Below are positions 18,724-27,848 of a DNA stretch of 64,000 nucleotides, in pieces. The translations under genes and the position numbers were made by a program. The stretch is taken from NCBI RefSeq assembly GCF_000577275.2, contig NZ_HG916852.1, positions 2,545,001 through 2,609,000 on the forward strand, given 5' to 3'. The DNA comes from Rhizobium favelukesii (lineage in GTDB: Bacteria; Pseudomonadota; Alphaproteobacteria; Rhizobiales; Rhizobiaceae). How positions within the stretch are numbered: the first letter of the stretch is position 1; every line of letters starts with the position of its first letter. Under the pieces are notes generated by a model. The model was not told the origin of the DNA and did not search any database. It saw only the letters and a list, made by a program, of their open reading frames with translations.

Positions 18724-18751
18724 GAAAAAGCCCCGCGGTGTTGACGGGGCT
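18724..18751 (-). terminator. rho-independent terminator
   Basis: On the minus strand AGCCCCG and CGGGGCT form a 7-bp stem around a nine-base loop, followed by TTTTTC. It lies 100 bases past the stop codon of the small protein gene at 18851. Confidence 0.75.
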
Positions 18752-18850
18752 CAATATCGTGACATCTCAACAACGTGCCTAGCGAAGGCGACACGACCTG
18801 GATAAAACCGCCGCTGGTTCGCTTCTGTTCCTGACCGTTGTTCGTATTGT

Positions 18851-19084
18851 CTACGCAGGTCGATGTGTGAGCCCGCGCGCCACGTCGATCAGCGCGCGCA
18901 ACTGCTTCTCGTCCTGGACTCCCTGCCGATAGAACTCGATGATGATTGAGGCAATCCGCTCGGACTCATCCGAGGAGGCTTCGATCCCCTGTTCGTTGCG
19001 GATGTGATCAAGCACGCGGTGGCAGACCGACAGATCCTTGGAATGCAACGGTTCGTCGCGGCGGCTGTAGCGCTTTTGAGACAT
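18851..19084 (-). CDS. small conserved-looking hypothetical protein
   Basis: A 77-residue soluble, charged protein (MSQKRYSRRDEPLHSKDLSV; later ERIASIIIEFYRQGVQDEKQ and LRALIDVARGL). The ribosome binding site GGAGGGAGGA and the downstream terminator support a real gene. No domain is recognised; the composition suggests a helical cytosolic protein. Confidence 0.6.
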   Translation of the reverse strand: MSQKRYSRRDEPLHSKDLSVCHRVLDHIRNEQGIEASSDESERIASIIIEFYRQGVQDEKQLRALIDVARGLTHRPA

Positions 19085-19280
19085 GGTGGATCCTCCCTCC
19101 GGAGGCAGAAAGGAGCCCCGCAGGACGCGGGGCAAATGACAGGGACATTTGGAAAGGCCAAGGCGCAGTGTGCGAATCGCCTTGGAACTGTGTCTAGAAC
19201 GCGGCTACAGGCTGTTGGTTCCCATAGTGTAGCGTCTCCCTGCAGGGAAATGTCCCTCGCTCAAGCTCCACGGAATAGTC

Positions 19281-19889
19281 TCATCGGCTAGCAGTCTCGG
19301 CACTCGCGTCCCCGGGAAATGGCGAGATGCATTCGCGCCTCGGACCGCTATATGGCTGGTATGTATTATCGTTCACCCGATAAGAGGCATAACGCGCAGA
19401 ACACCACGCGGCGTGGCCCGCGCTCCCACTCACCGACCCCGTGACTTCCATGGATGGAGCGGCGAATGGAGACACGCAGGTGCGAATTTGGCCGCTGTAG
19501 GCGCGATAGGTGTCACCGGCCGGATCGCAGGACCGGTACCGAGACACGCACCATTCTCCGTGCTCACGCCGTAGCGACGCCTCGGCGGCATCTGACGATA
19601 CGCCATCGGACGCGGAATTGGCCGCAAGGTTCGCCCTGGACTTGGGCGCTGTCGGTTTAATGGGATAGGCTGCCGAGACAAGGGCCTCGACCCGTTCGAA
19701 TTTCTGGCTCCTGGGATCCACCGGCTCGGGAACCGAGGTCCAAAGGTCCGGTGCATCCAGGTTTGCAAAGTGCTGCCCTTCAGGCATGGCGAGAATGTAG
19801 GTAGCGGCCGCGGCTCCGATGAAACAGGCCCCAACCACCGTGACGGCACCAAACAGCATCGTCGCAATCGTTTTCAGAACAGCCTCCAT
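19281..19889 (-). CDS. BA14K-family protein with two BA14K-like repeats
   Basis: A 202-residue protein with one N-terminal membrane or signal segment ([21 protein letters not shown]). Two copies of the BA14K motif follow: [20 protein letters not shown] with RTCVSPF, and [20 protein letters not shown] with RECISPF. BA14K proteins are lectin-like surface proteins first described as Brucella immunogens and are frequent in Rhizobiales. Most carry a single motif at the C terminus; the tandem pair here is less usual. The start at 19889 is tentative because GGGAGG is 13 bases upstream. Confidence 0.7.
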   Translation of the reverse strand: MEAVLKTIATMLFGAVTVVGACFIGAAAATYILAMPEGQHFANLDAPDLWTSVPEPVDPRSQKFERVEALVSAAYPIKPTAPKSRANLAANSASDGVSSDAAEASLRREHGEWCVSRYRSCDPAGDTYRAYSGQIRTCVSPFAAPSMEVTGSVSGSAGHAAWCSARYASYRVNDNTYQPYSGPRRECISPFPGDASAETASR

Positions 19890-20078
19890 GCGCTCATCGC
19901 TACCTCCCGCCCGACTTACAAGGCCTCTCAACCGAACTCGTCGTGATGCATTGTGGCGAGGAGCCCCCGATATGCCCACACGACCGCGATCAGCCAGAAA
20001 CCCGCTTCAACGAACTTTGTTCCTCATCCGCATCGTTCCGACGATAGCCCGGCAACGCCCGCTGCGGGGCCGAGCCAT

Positions 20079-20336
20079 CTAGGCGAAGGCATCGCCGCCC
20101 TGCGAGGGCTCACCTTGGCCGCTCGTGGTCGAATTGGAGTTCGTGTCGGCACTCGAGTCGCTCGAAGACGAGCCGCCGCCCTGGGTGGCCGCGCCGTTTG
20201 ACGCCTTTGTCTTCGTTGTCGATCCTGCATCGCCGGAACCGGTCTCCGATCCATTCTGACCGCTGGTCGAGCCATCCGAAGGCGTCATGGCCTTACCGGA
20301 AACCCTCTCCTGTCGACGATCCGCGCGAGCCGTCAT
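20079..20336 (-). CDS. low-complexity Ser/Gly/Thr-rich hypothetical protein
   Basis: An 85-residue frame whose C-terminal 65 residues consist almost only of Ser, Gly, Thr, Asn, Ala and Gln (TPSDGSTSGQNGSETGSGDA, QGGGSSSSDSSADTNSNSTT). It has no signal peptide or domain. The start is uncertain: ATG 20336 has a weak site, and ATG 20282 is an alternative with AAGG close by. It may be a disordered surface or spacer protein, or a non-coding frame. Confidence 0.35.
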   Translation of the reverse strand: MTARADRRQERVSGKAMTPSDGSTSGQNGSETGSGDAGSTTKTKASNGAATQGGGSSSSDSSADTNSNSTTSGQGEPSQGGDAFA

Positions 20337-20510
20337 CAGCGGGCTTCTGAGAGGATGTACCGTCCTGGCGTCCGGCCGACCATCCATGGCGGGCTGGTGA
20401 CTTGCCTCGAATTGGTTACGTCCAGTCCGCTTGCGATTGCCGATAGTTTGAGGGACAATTCGCGCTCTGGCCCTAGAGGCCTGTGCAGTCTCCGATGACA
20501 GGAAAATGCC

Positions 20511-20651
20511 ATGCCTCTGAAGCACCTCTTCGCCGCAGCAATATTACTCTTGACGCTTTCAGGATGCGCAACCACCGGCGCAGAGAACAATACCTACGCA
20601 ACCCCGGCAGGGATTGGCCCGGTCCGCGGCGGCAACAACAGCTTCTACTAG
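20511..20651 (+). CDS. very small lipoprotein, 46 residues
   Basis: MPLKHLFAAAILLLTLSGCA is a full lipoprotein signal with the lipobox LSGC. The mature part is 28 residues, TTGAENNTYATPAGIGPVRG and GNNSFY. AGGAAAA lies just upstream of the ATG. The gene resembles the entericidin-sized lipoproteins in scale. An IS701-type element is inserted at the CTAG that contains its own stop codon, so the protein is complete but its downstream region is separated. Confidence 0.65.
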   Translation: MPLKHLFAAAILLLTLSGCATTGAENNTYATPAGIGPVRGGNNSFY

Positions 20652-20665
20652 CATTACAGTTGCAT
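20652..20665 (+). repeat. IS701 element left terminal inverted repeat
   Basis: CATTACAGTTGCAT, directly after the CTAG target duplicate. Confidence 0.9.
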
Positions 20666-20805
20666 TTTAGTTTTGAGATGAGCTCGTCGAGCGGCCGCCT
20701 GATGGGCGCGTCTCCAGCATGACCATGCGATGACGTAGGCGGGGTTTATGCGACGCTGGGCGAGTCTGATGGCGATGCGCCGGACTTCCTGGATAGACCA
20801 GCGGA

Positions 20806-22002
20806 TCAAATCCTGATGGTCGGCATCCGCGGTCTTTTTGGGGGCGTCGCGTCATTGGCGCGGTACCGGATCACCGCCATCATGGCGAAGGCAAGCATGA
20901 CGAGGGAGACGTGGCGATGCCAGCCATGCCATGACCGGGTTTCATTGTGATCGAGTCCGAGCTCGTTCTTGGCGGTCTCGAAGCTGTCTTCGATCGCCCA
21001 GCGATGGCCTTCAACGGAAACGAGCGTCTGGATGTCCGTCCCGGCCAGGCACCATGTGGTGAAGAATGCGAGATCACCGTCGCTGATATTGCGCCGGATC
21101 AGGAGGCCACGGGTCCAAAGCCCTGATGTCGTCTCGTTGTATTCGTCGGCATCGAGATCGGCGAGTTCACAGTAGGCCCAGTCATGAAGCCGCGCGCCTT
21201 TGGTGCCCTCACCGGCGGAAAGACGCTGCCATGCACTTGAATCGAGATCACGGGCGATCTCCTGCGCTGTGCCGGCGACCGGAGGCTTACCCGACCAGGA
21301 GCCGAAATGGTGGTCCGATTTAACCCCAAGAACGTAGCCTTTGCAGGCTCGACGCAGGGTCCCTTCAACGTCCCCGACGCCATAGACCGCATCTGCGGCC
21401 ACCCATGAAAACGGCACATCGGCTGCCAGCGCACGCCGTATCATCTCGACAGCCAGGCCTGGCTTGGTAGCGAAGGCTGTAGCCTGAGGAACATGAGCTG
21501 CTGCCAGCCTTGCCGGATCGCCGGTCCAGCTTTTGGGCAAGTACAGGGCCCGATCGATAAAGGCATGACCGCGAACGGACACATAGGCGGCGAACACACC
21601 GATCTGGCAGTTCGTTATCTTGCCAGCCGAACCTGTATATTGACGTGCAACACCGCACGATGTCTTGCCCTGCTTGAGGAAGCCCGTCTCGTCGATGACC
21701 AGGACCGCATCATCCGTGGCGAGGTTTTCTACGACATACTCTCGCACGATGTCGCGAAGTGCGTCCGCGTCCCAGCGCCCGCGCCCCAGAATGGCTTGTT
21801 GCCGCCACGGGCCGGGATCACCGGCCGCCTCAGCACGCATCCAACCTGTCTTACGCCGCTCGTCACCCAGCAAGCCGTCCAGGAAAAGGTTCGCAGAGGC
21901 TGCAACTCGCTCCTGCGTAAACAGTCTGCGCATGCGAGCCTTCACGTCGCGCAACGATGATGCCCAAAGCTCAAGCGTCGTCTCGATTGATGCACCTGTC
22001 AT
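20806..22002 (-). CDS. IS701-family transposase
   Basis: A 398-residue DDE transposase. The catalytic triad can be placed at VLVIDETGFLKQG (first Asp), SWVAADAVYGVGD (second Asp) and the C-terminal EDSFETAKNELGLDHNETRS region (Glu). ITNCQIGVFAAYVS and AFIDRALYLPKSW are family-typical blocks. The start MTGASIETTL at 22002 is preferred over ATG 22020 because GGAGG sits six bases before it. No internal stop or frameshift is present. Confidence 0.92.
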   Translation of the reverse strand: MTGASIETTLELWASSLRDVKARMRRLFTQERVAASANLFLDGLLGDERRKTGWMRAEAAGDPGPWRQQAILGRGRWDADALRDIVREYVVENLATDDAVLVIDETGFLKQGKTSCGVARQYTGSAGKITNCQIGVFAAYVSVRGHAFIDRALYLPKSWTGDPARLAAAHVPQATAFATKPGLAVEMIRRALAADVPFSWVAADAVYGVGDVEGTLRRACKGYVLGVKSDHHFGSWSGKPPVAGTAQEIARDLDSSAWQRLSAGEGTKGARLHDWAYCELADLDADEYNETTSGLWTRGLLIRRNISDGDLAFFTTWCLAGTDIQTLVSVEGHRWAIEDSFETAKNELGLDHNETRSWHGWHRHVSLVMLAFAMMAVIRYRANDATPPKRPRMPTIRI

Positions 22003-22051
22003 CCATGACCTCCGAATCATGGAGACCCATAGATTCAGACCACAGATAGAT

Positions 22052-22065
22052 ATGCAACTGTAATG
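22052..22065 (-). repeat. IS701 element right terminal inverted repeat
   Basis: ATGCAACTGTAATG, the exact complement of the left repeat, directly before the second CTAG. Confidence 0.9.
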
Positions 22066-22199
22066 CTAGTTCAGTCTTGAGGCGTTGCCTCGAATTGTTG
22101 CCGGGTTACCCTCCCGGCTCGACCGCTGTCCCAAGGCCCAAAGCCGTGGTCTCTCAGATCGGCGGGCAGCCGCGGGCGATATTGCATTTACCTCGGATC

Positions 22200-22367
22200 T
22201 TAAAAGCTGCATGAGCCGTCGCCTCTGGCCTTGAAGCCATCTGCGCAGGCGATGTTCAAAGGTTCGTTCAGCGAGCGGGCCCCCGGCCCACCGGGGGTAC
22301 ATGACGAACTGATTGCGGCGAGCAAGAGAAAAGCGAAAGCGGCTATTGGCTTGTGCAAGCGGATCAT
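22200..22367 (-). CDS. small exported protein, probable lipoprotein
   Basis: A 55-residue protein with signal MIRLHKPIAAFAFLLLAAIS and a cysteine in SSSC that could serve as a lipobox, though SSSC is not an ideal one. The mature part ends with NIACADGFKARGDGSCSF, giving two further cysteines. GGAGAG precedes the ATG at 22367. It faces the 46-residue lipoprotein across the IS element. Confidence 0.6.
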   Translation of the reverse strand: MIRLHKPIAAFAFLLLAAISSSCTPGGPGARSLNEPLNIACADGFKARGDGSCSF

Positions 22368-22804
22368 GGGAACTCTCCAAATTGAGCATCCTAAAAGGCC
22401 TGACCGCCGAAACCTTCCGATCCCAAATAAATCGGTGTCAGTTCCGGGTTCGGACCTGCTGAAACAGCTAAGCGGCGGTAGCATCCCATGTCCCCAACAG
22501 GTCACGTTGTTCAAGCGCTGCGCAGAAAGGTCAAGGGACAGCCCATGACAGGATGAAACTATACTCGCCTGTTGGAAAGAGAAGAGGCGAGAATCCATGT
22601 TTTTGAAGGATATGTACGACGAACCGCTTGAGCGAACTTGGTCTTGCCTCGAACTTTGAGCTCGTCGATCACTGTAGGGCGAACCACTCGGAGAGACCTA
22701 GCCAGATGTTATCAGACCTTTATGCCGTCTGATTTCGGCGAGCTTGTCTCTGCTTGCGACGTTCGTTCTGCTCTGCGGCCCAGGAGAAGTCATGAGCCTC
22801 GATG
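22368..22804. other. intergenic, no gene recognised
   Basis: A 437-base region left of the eroded integrative element. A 20-codon frame from about 22598 (MFLKDMYDEPLERTW...) follows a GAAGAGG, but there is nothing to support it as a gene. No repeat of the tRNA-Lys 3' end was found here, so the left border of the element is not defined. Confidence 0.4.
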
Positions 22805-22903
22805 TCAGCGGCCGAAATGAAAGCCCCGGGAGCCATCCCCCTTTCGGAACCAGGCGACGAAGCCGCCGGGAACGGGGTGAGCGCCGATCGAGAACTCGTT
22901 CAT
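22805..22903 (-). CDS. 32-residue ORF coupled to the methylase tail
   Basis: MNEFSIGAHPVPGGFVAWFR followed by KGDGSRGFHFGR. The ATG overlaps the methylase TGA (ATGA) and AGGAGG lies seven bases upstream inside the methylase codons. This is typical spacing for a phage-type gene array. No family is recognised. Confidence 0.35.
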   Translation of the reverse strand: MNEFSIGAHPVPGGFVAWFRKGDGSRGFHFGR

Positions 22904-23304
22904 TCGGCTGCCTCCTGGTACTGGACGAGGTGCTGGCAATTTGCTCCGACGATTGCGGCGGCGACCGGCGGACATACCGAGTTGCCCACGCACGACACCT
23001 GGACGTTCTTCGGGAATGGCCGGCCGTTGAGGTCGCTGTCGATCCTGTAGTCTGCCGGGAAGCCTTGAGCGTTGTAGAGCTCGCGCGGGGTGAGCATCCG
23101 CATACCGATGTCGACGATGACGAACTCCGAGCTACCGATGGTGAGCGTCACGAACTCTCGTTCATCCCAGAAGCCGTATGAGCGCATGAAGTCAGCGAGA
23201 CGACGGGCGCTATCAACCTGATCCTCAGTGAAAGAAGGAGCATCGGCAGTTGGCCGCCGCGTATGACAGCAGAGCTCGCCGCTGGGTATTGGGGGGAAAA
23301 ACAC
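22900..23304 (-). pseudogene. DNA cytosine-5 methyltransferase, C-terminal fragment
   Basis: The frame contains DIGMRMLTPRELYNAQGFPA, VQVSCVGNSVCPPVAAAIVG and the end of the protein. These are the target-recognition tail and motifs IX and X (RxLTPRE..QGFP; GNSV.P) of Dcm-type enzymes. The catalytic PCQ loop and the SAM-binding N terminus are missing. Upstream of about 23255 the frame runs into sequence of the divergent excisionase-like gene, so the first 15 or so residues are probably not native. It is a remnant of a phage-type or integrative element. Confidence 0.7.
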
Positions 23305-23496
23305 GTCGAAGACTTCCTCGATCGCGTCGGGACCACCTACGCGGCGCCACGAGTGGTTGACACGACCCGCCGTAAGTTTTGGTATCGGGATGATCTAGAC
23401 CGCGCGATGAACATCGGCGTGGCTGAAACCGCATCCGGCATAGGAGCTAGATTCCGTGAAAAGATCAGGGAAAAGCGGAACAGTCGATCTGCCTAA
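23263..23496 (+). CDS. excisionase/HTH-like small protein beside the integrase
   Basis: A 77-residue frame with GYWGEKHVEDFLDRVGTTYA, then RRKFWYRDDLDRAMN. The W.E..V..FL..G..Y pattern followed by K.WYR.DLD.AI looks like the short DNA-binding proteins found upstream of tyrosine integrases in rhizobial elements. It overlaps the integrase start by about 40 bases. The assignment rests on pattern and position only. Confidence 0.45.
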   Translation: MTAELAAGYWGEKHVEDFLDRVGTTYAAPRVVDTTRRKFWYRDDLDRAMNIGVAETASGIGARFREKIREKRNSRSA

Positions 23497-24629
23497 GCAC
23501 GTTCACCGCGTGACGAAGCGCCGGAGGAACGGCGCTGAGGCTGTCTATACCTTCTACACCCGCTTCAGAACACGAAGGCCGCCTGGCCTTCAATCGCGCT
23601 GCCAGAACCGTTGGAGCGGGAGTTTCAGACCAGAGCGGCTATATGCGAAGCGCTGGAGCGCGATGACAGAGGTTTCCTGCTTGATGGGAAGCGCCTACCC
23701 AACCCGATAGATCGAGACTTCTGGCCAGCGGCGGAGAAGGCGTTCGAAGCGCTCCTGAAGCGCGGCCGTGATGGCATCAAAGACTTCAAGACAATGGTCG
23801 GGGCCTTCCAGGATGAAGGCAAGCCGTTCTGGTCGAGCCTCGCGGCATCAACGCAGCGCGGCTACAAGGCATCGGGAAAGATGATCGTGGAGATGGTCGG
23901 CGATGACCTGCCCGCCGATCTGACGACCGTCGAAGCCCAGCCGATGATCGACGAGCTTGGCGAGACACCAGCAACTGCCAACCAGTTCCGCGCCTTCTTG
24001 TCCCGCCTGATGGCTTGGGGAGTGCCCCGCGGTTACTGCACCGCGAACCCTGTCGAGCACACCGAGAAGATCCCAGGTGGCGAGCCGTGGGTACCGTGGC
24101 CGAACTGGGCTTTCGAGATCCTCTTCGAGCACGCGCATTCCACATGCAGATTATCGCCATGTCCGCCTTCTTCAAGGCCAGCGCCAAGGCGACGTTATCG
24201 CCATGCTGAAGCCCAAGGCCGGAGAAACGACTATCGCCGTCAAAGCACAGAAAACAAAGAAGACGGTTTGGATCCCGATCCACTCCGCCTATCGGAAATG
24301 GATCGATCGCGTCCCGTCGAATGACAGCGTTGCTGCACGCCGGATCGCGCACGAAGTTCTACAAGACCGCCGACGGCTTCCGCACTGAATGGCAGAAGAT
24401 GATGAACGAAGACGCGTTCAGGCGCTTCCGCGAAGAGTGAATTGTCTTCCACGGACGGCGCAAAAACGCGGTGATAAATCTGCTGGAAGTGGGGTGCACA
24501 GAGAACCAGGTGGGGGCGATCTGCAACATGTCTGCGCAGATGGTTCAGCACTACGGGAGGGAGGTTGCGCTACGCAGTTTGGCGCGTGATGCGATGAAGC
24601 TCATGGAGAGCCCGCTGGAGCGAAATTGA
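23456..24629 (+). pseudogene. tyrosine-type integrase, multiply frameshifted
   Basis: The protein can be followed through all three frames. It starts at GTG 23456 (KRSGKSGTVDLPKHVHRV). It shifts near 23566 to a long stretch that holds an N-terminal SAM-like domain (PFWSSLAASTQRGYKASGKM, ANQFRAFLSRLMAWGVPRGY). It shifts again near 24130 (MQIIAMSAFF), near 24170 (RQGDVIAMLKPKAGETTIAV, VWIPIHSAYRKWIDR) and near 24320 (TKFYKTADGFRTEWQKMMNE). After an in-frame TGA at about 24438 come FHGRRKNAV, with the catalytic HxxR, and SAQMVQHYGRE, with the nucleophile tyrosine. At least four frameshifts and one stop make it inactive. It lies 120 bases from the 3' end of tRNA-Lys, its probable attachment site. 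Confidence 0.85.
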
Positions 24630-24749
24630 GCCCGCCGCATTCCGGAACAGGGACGGAACATGAATTGGAAACCGTTTCCAATTTCTTGGAAACTGGACAG
24701 CCGAAAACGTCTGAGTCATTCCATATTGTGTAATGATTTCAAGAGGTTT

Positions 24750-24825
<76 letters not shown>

Positions 24826-24949
24826 GTAACCGCCGTGTTGCGCGGTGTGAGGGGGCGTATAAACAGGATCGTTCGGCTTGTCTAGCGCCTGCCTGAAAAT
24901 TCTTTGGTTAAATGCGAAGATTTTTGCGCATGGCTGAAATGCAATGAAA

Positions 24950-25861
24950 TCAAAGGTCCAGCGTTCCGCTTGCAATACGCACCGCCTGCCCGCCAATCCG
25001 GGCATTCGAGATCGCTCCGCCTTCGACATCCATATGCAGGTGGATGAAGGACGGTCTGCCCATTTCCACGCCCTGCTCGATCATCACCCCGTGGTGCCCG
25101 TCCGTCAGGCGGTCGAAATGGTGAATGGCACCGGATAGCGCGGCCACTGCCGACCCGGTGGCCGGGTCTTCAACGATCCCCATGCCGCTCTTAAACATCC
25201 GCGCGTGGAACTTTGCGACATGGTTCACTCCGCCCCGACAATAGATGTAGGCCGAGGCAAGTGCGCCGTCGACGAAGGGAACGGTCGCTTCCCAAAGTTG
25301 CGGGTCGAAATCCATGCGCTGCGCGGCGCCGACGTCGTGAACGGGAACCATGAGGAAGGGCACCCCCGCACTCCAAAGCGACGGAACGTGATTTTCAAAG
25401 CCGATCTCCATTGTCTTCAGCGACAGCGCATTGGCAATTCCAAGCTTGTCGAGGGGCATGGCGATCTGCTGCGACTTCCGCGGCAGGTCGAACTCGGCAA
25501 AGCTCGCCTCACCCTCCCGCAGCCGAACGGCACAACGCACCGGCCCGACATTTTCCTCCAGCACCGAAACGAGATCGATGGTTGAGTTGCCGTGCGCCCG
25601 CTCGGCCAGAGCGATCGCCGTTCCGACCGTCGGGTGTCCTGCAAAGGGCAACTCGCGACCGGGGGTGAAGATGCGGATTTTCGCCGTGTAGGCGGGGTTG
25701 CCCGAGGGCTGAACGAAGACCGTTTCCGACAGGTTCGTTTCCTTGGCGATCGCGTGCATCGCGTCATCGCGCAAGTCGTCGCCATCGAAGACGACGGCAA
25801 GCGGGTTTCCGGCGAGCTTGCGGTCGGTGAACACGTCGTAGACGCTGTAGCTGCGCGCCAC
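24950..25861 (-). CDS. PhzF-family isomerase-like protein
   Basis: A 303-residue protein with the duplicated PhzF fold. The first half has YDVFTDRKLAGNPLAVV and NLSETVFV with the conserved glutamate, then IFTPGRELPFAGHPTVGTA. The second half has MGIVEDPATGSAVAALSG. Except in phenazine producers, the reaction of these proteins is unknown; nothing here points to phenazines. The start is GTG 25861 with GGGGAGG five bases upstream. It is the last gene of a probable three-gene operon with the Nudix and EEP genes. Confidence 0.88.
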   Translation of the reverse strand: MARSYSVYDVFTDRKLAGNPLAVVFDGDDLRDDAMHAIAKETNLSETVFVQPSGNPAYTAKIRIFTPGRELPFAGHPTVGTAIALAERAHGNSTIDLVSVLEENVGPVRCAVRLREGEASFAEFDLPRKSQQIAMPLDKLGIANALSLKTMEIGFENHVPSLWSAGVPFLMVPVHDVGAAQRMDFDPQLWEATVPFVDGALASAYIYCRGGVNHVAKFHARMFKSGMGIVEDPATGSAVAALSGAIHHFDRLTDGHHGVMIEQGVEMGRPSFIHLHMDVEGGAISNARIGGQAVRIASGTLDL

Positions 25862-25927
25862 ATCGGCCTCCCCTGTCTCGGTCCTCGTGTCGCCAACCTG
25901 CCCGACCGGAAGACCGAGTGCAAGGCG

Positions 25928-26674
25928 TTAAGCGCCCTGCTTCTCTCTGAAGTACCAGTCGATGACGGGGAGCATCGCAATATTGTACGGGTAAGCCTTG
26001 GGATCGGCCGACCGAATCGCGATGGCGCCGGCAATCTCCTTGTCATCGGCAACCAGCATGTGTGCGTGGATCCTCTCAATCATCTCTTCGGCGGTCAGGC
26101 CGAAGCGGAAGAGACGCAGCACCGTTACGGTGCGCCTGACATGGCTCGCATAGTACCGATCGCCCGCCTGGGCAACGTTGAGGTCAAGCCCCGTCTCCTC
26201 CATCACCTCGCGACGCATGTTGCCTTCGACGTCGCAGCGGTCGCCGGAAACGTCCTCGGGCTCCAGCGAGCCGGCGGCGAAATACACCTGGCCGGGATTG
26301 GCTGTATGGCTCCCCATGCGGATCGCCACCAACGCGCCGTCGGATGCCTCGAGAACGGGATAGGCAAACAGATGGATGCCGCCGTGCCGGCTCGCCTGAC
26401 GGCGCCACCACATAAATGTCGAAAACGGTATGACGTGGCCTTCGCCGGCGATACCGCTGTCGGTCAGCGCCAGCCGCCTCTGAAAGACCATCCGGCCGTC
26501 GAACAACGCCGGGTTCGCGGCGGTTTCCCGTTCCCAATTTTCCCGGATCGCCTCGCCCTGCTCGAGATAGAAGGGGTGGTCACCCGACAGGACGCGGAGG
26601 TCCAGGCCAGCAATCGGGAATACGGTCTGCTCCGGCGGCCAGCCGGCGAAATCTTCTGAAAAATGAACGTTCAT
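25928..26674 (-). CDS. Nudix hydrolase
   Basis: A 248-residue protein. The Nudix box is present at about residues 140-165: GSLEPEDVSGDR followed by REVMEETGLDL, supplying the metal-binding REXXEE. The family cleaves nucleoside diphosphate derivatives; the substrate is not evident. The longer N-terminal part (about 120 residues) is unlike minimal Nudix proteins and may set specificity. Its ATG overlaps the TGA of the upstream EEP gene (ATGA), so the two are translationally coupled. Confidence 0.85.
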   Translation of the reverse strand: MNVHFSEDFAGWPPEQTVFPIAGLDLRVLSGDHPFYLEQGEAIRENWERETAANPALFDGRMVFQRRLALTDSGIAGEGHVIPFSTFMWWRRQASRHGGIHLFAYPVLEASDGALVAIRMGSHTANPGQVYFAAGSLEPEDVSGDRCDVEGNMRREVMEETGLDLNVAQAGDRYYASHVRRTVTVLRLFRFGLTAEEMIERIHAHMLVADDKEIAGAIAIRSADPKAYPYNIAMLPVIDWYFREKQGA

Positions 26675-27780
26675 ATCAGATCCAATGTCATGACAACGGG
26701 GCAATGGTCGGAAGCTTTCGGTCGATCCCAGCCCGTGCGGGGATAACGCTCGACCTCCTGACCAGGTGGGAAGACCGTCCGGTAGGGCTGTCCATGCCGA
26801 ACGATCTCCGGTATGCGGCTGGCGTTCGTCCTAGCAAGTGCGGCGGACAGCCAGATGTAATCGAGCTGACACAGCCATTGTTCTTCGGGTCCGCGGGCGT
26901 GGTAGAGCGTCCAGCGATCGAGTGGATCGCGGCGGCGGACGACGTTCTCCGTAAAGCCGTCATGGCTGAAGACATCGAGTGCGCTGACACTCTCGTCCCG
27001 ATGCTCGAAACCGAATCCGGTGCGGCGGCGCCCGATGACATCGACGCGCTCCTGATAGTCGTTCATATCGCCGCAGATGACGAACCGCTTGTCTTCGATG
27101 CGACCGCCGAATCGATCCTCGATGATGCGGCGCACCGCCAACGCTTCTGCCCGCCGCACCGGCATCGTGCCGAGCCTGCTGTCGACGCCTTCCGTGCGCG
27201 GTCCGTCCATCGATTTGAAATGGACGACATAGAGCGATAGCGGGACACCACCAATCAGCAGATCGAACTCCAGGCAATCGCGCTTGAAGATCTTGTCGTC
27301 GATGCGGTTGGTAGGCGCCAGTTGATCGTTGAAGAGCCCGAGATCGCGATAGGTGAGCATGGCATGGCTCCTGATCTGCTTGAGCTCGATCTTCTGGCCG
27401 TCACGCGTCTCTTCCCGCATCAAAACAGCGACGTCGATGCCGCGACTGTCATTACCCTCGACGAGATATTTCTGCCGGTAGCCGTTGCCGACCATCCGGA
27501 ACAGATAGCCATACTCGAAGGCCTGCAGCGCCTCCATATTATCGACCTCCTGCAGGCACAGAATGTCGGCATCGGCGTCTGCGATCGCCAGGGCCGTCAT
27601 CTGCCGCGTATCGTCGGTCGAGGAAATCACCCGCGCCTGTTCGAGCTGCTGGTAGACGCCTTCGCTACGCACCTCGAAAAGCTTGATCACGCGGTCCTGC
27701 CGCAGCTGGTTGCGGAAGCCCGTGAAGTCGAAGCGCGTCATGAGATTTTCGACGTTGAAAGTAGCAAGGCGAAGCGACAT
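26671..27780 (-). CDS. endonuclease/exonuclease/phosphatase-family protein
   Basis: A 369-residue protein of the EEP (DNase I/ExoIII) fold. LRLATFNVENL carries the conserved Asn, ILCLQEVDN the metal-binding Glu, VHFKSMDGPR and FVICGDMNDYQERVD the Asp-x-Asn pair, and ASDHCPVVMTL the final catalytic Asp-His. It could cleave nucleic acid, phosphodiesters or sugar phosphates. No signal peptide is visible. It is the first gene of the operon with Nudix and PhzF. Confidence 0.87.
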   Translation of the reverse strand: MSLRLATFNVENLMTRFDFTGFRNQLRQDRVIKLFEVRSEGVYQQLEQARVISSTDDTRQMTALAIADADADILCLQEVDNMEALQAFEYGYLFRMVGNGYRQKYLVEGNDSRGIDVAVLMREETRDGQKIELKQIRSHAMLTYRDLGLFNDQLAPTNRIDDKIFKRDCLEFDLLIGGVPLSLYVVHFKSMDGPRTEGVDSRLGTMPVRRAEALAVRRIIEDRFGGRIEDKRFVICGDMNDYQERVDVIGRRRTGFGFEHRDESVSALDVFSHDGFTENVVRRRDPLDRWTLYHARGPEEQWLCQLDYIWLSAALARTNASRIPEIVRHGQPYRTVFPPGQEVERYPRTGWDRPKASDHCPVVMTLDLI

Positions 27781-27848
27781 CGAGCATTTCCAATTGACGT
27801 TGCGCCATTAGTAGTGGCTAAGGCCCGCTTCGCAAAGACGTTTCGAAA

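Larger units (their letters stand above)
20652..22065. mobile_element. complete IS701-family insertion sequence
   Basis: A 1414-bp element with perfect 14-bp terminal inverted repeats (CATTACAGTTGCAT at 20652-20665 and its complement at 22052-22065). It is flanked by a direct repeat CTAG (20648-20651 and 22066-22069). A four-base duplication of the YTAR type is characteristic of the IS701 family. It encodes one intact transposase, so it may be active. The insertion lies between two small lipoprotein genes. Confidence 0.92.

Noticed and set aside
22805..24629. An intact prophage
   Set aside because: No structural, terminase or replication genes are present, and the integrase and methylase are broken.
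24950..25861. Phenazine biosynthesis locus from the PhzF homology
   Set aside because: No other phz genes are near; PhzF-like proteins are widespread in bacteria that make no phenazines.
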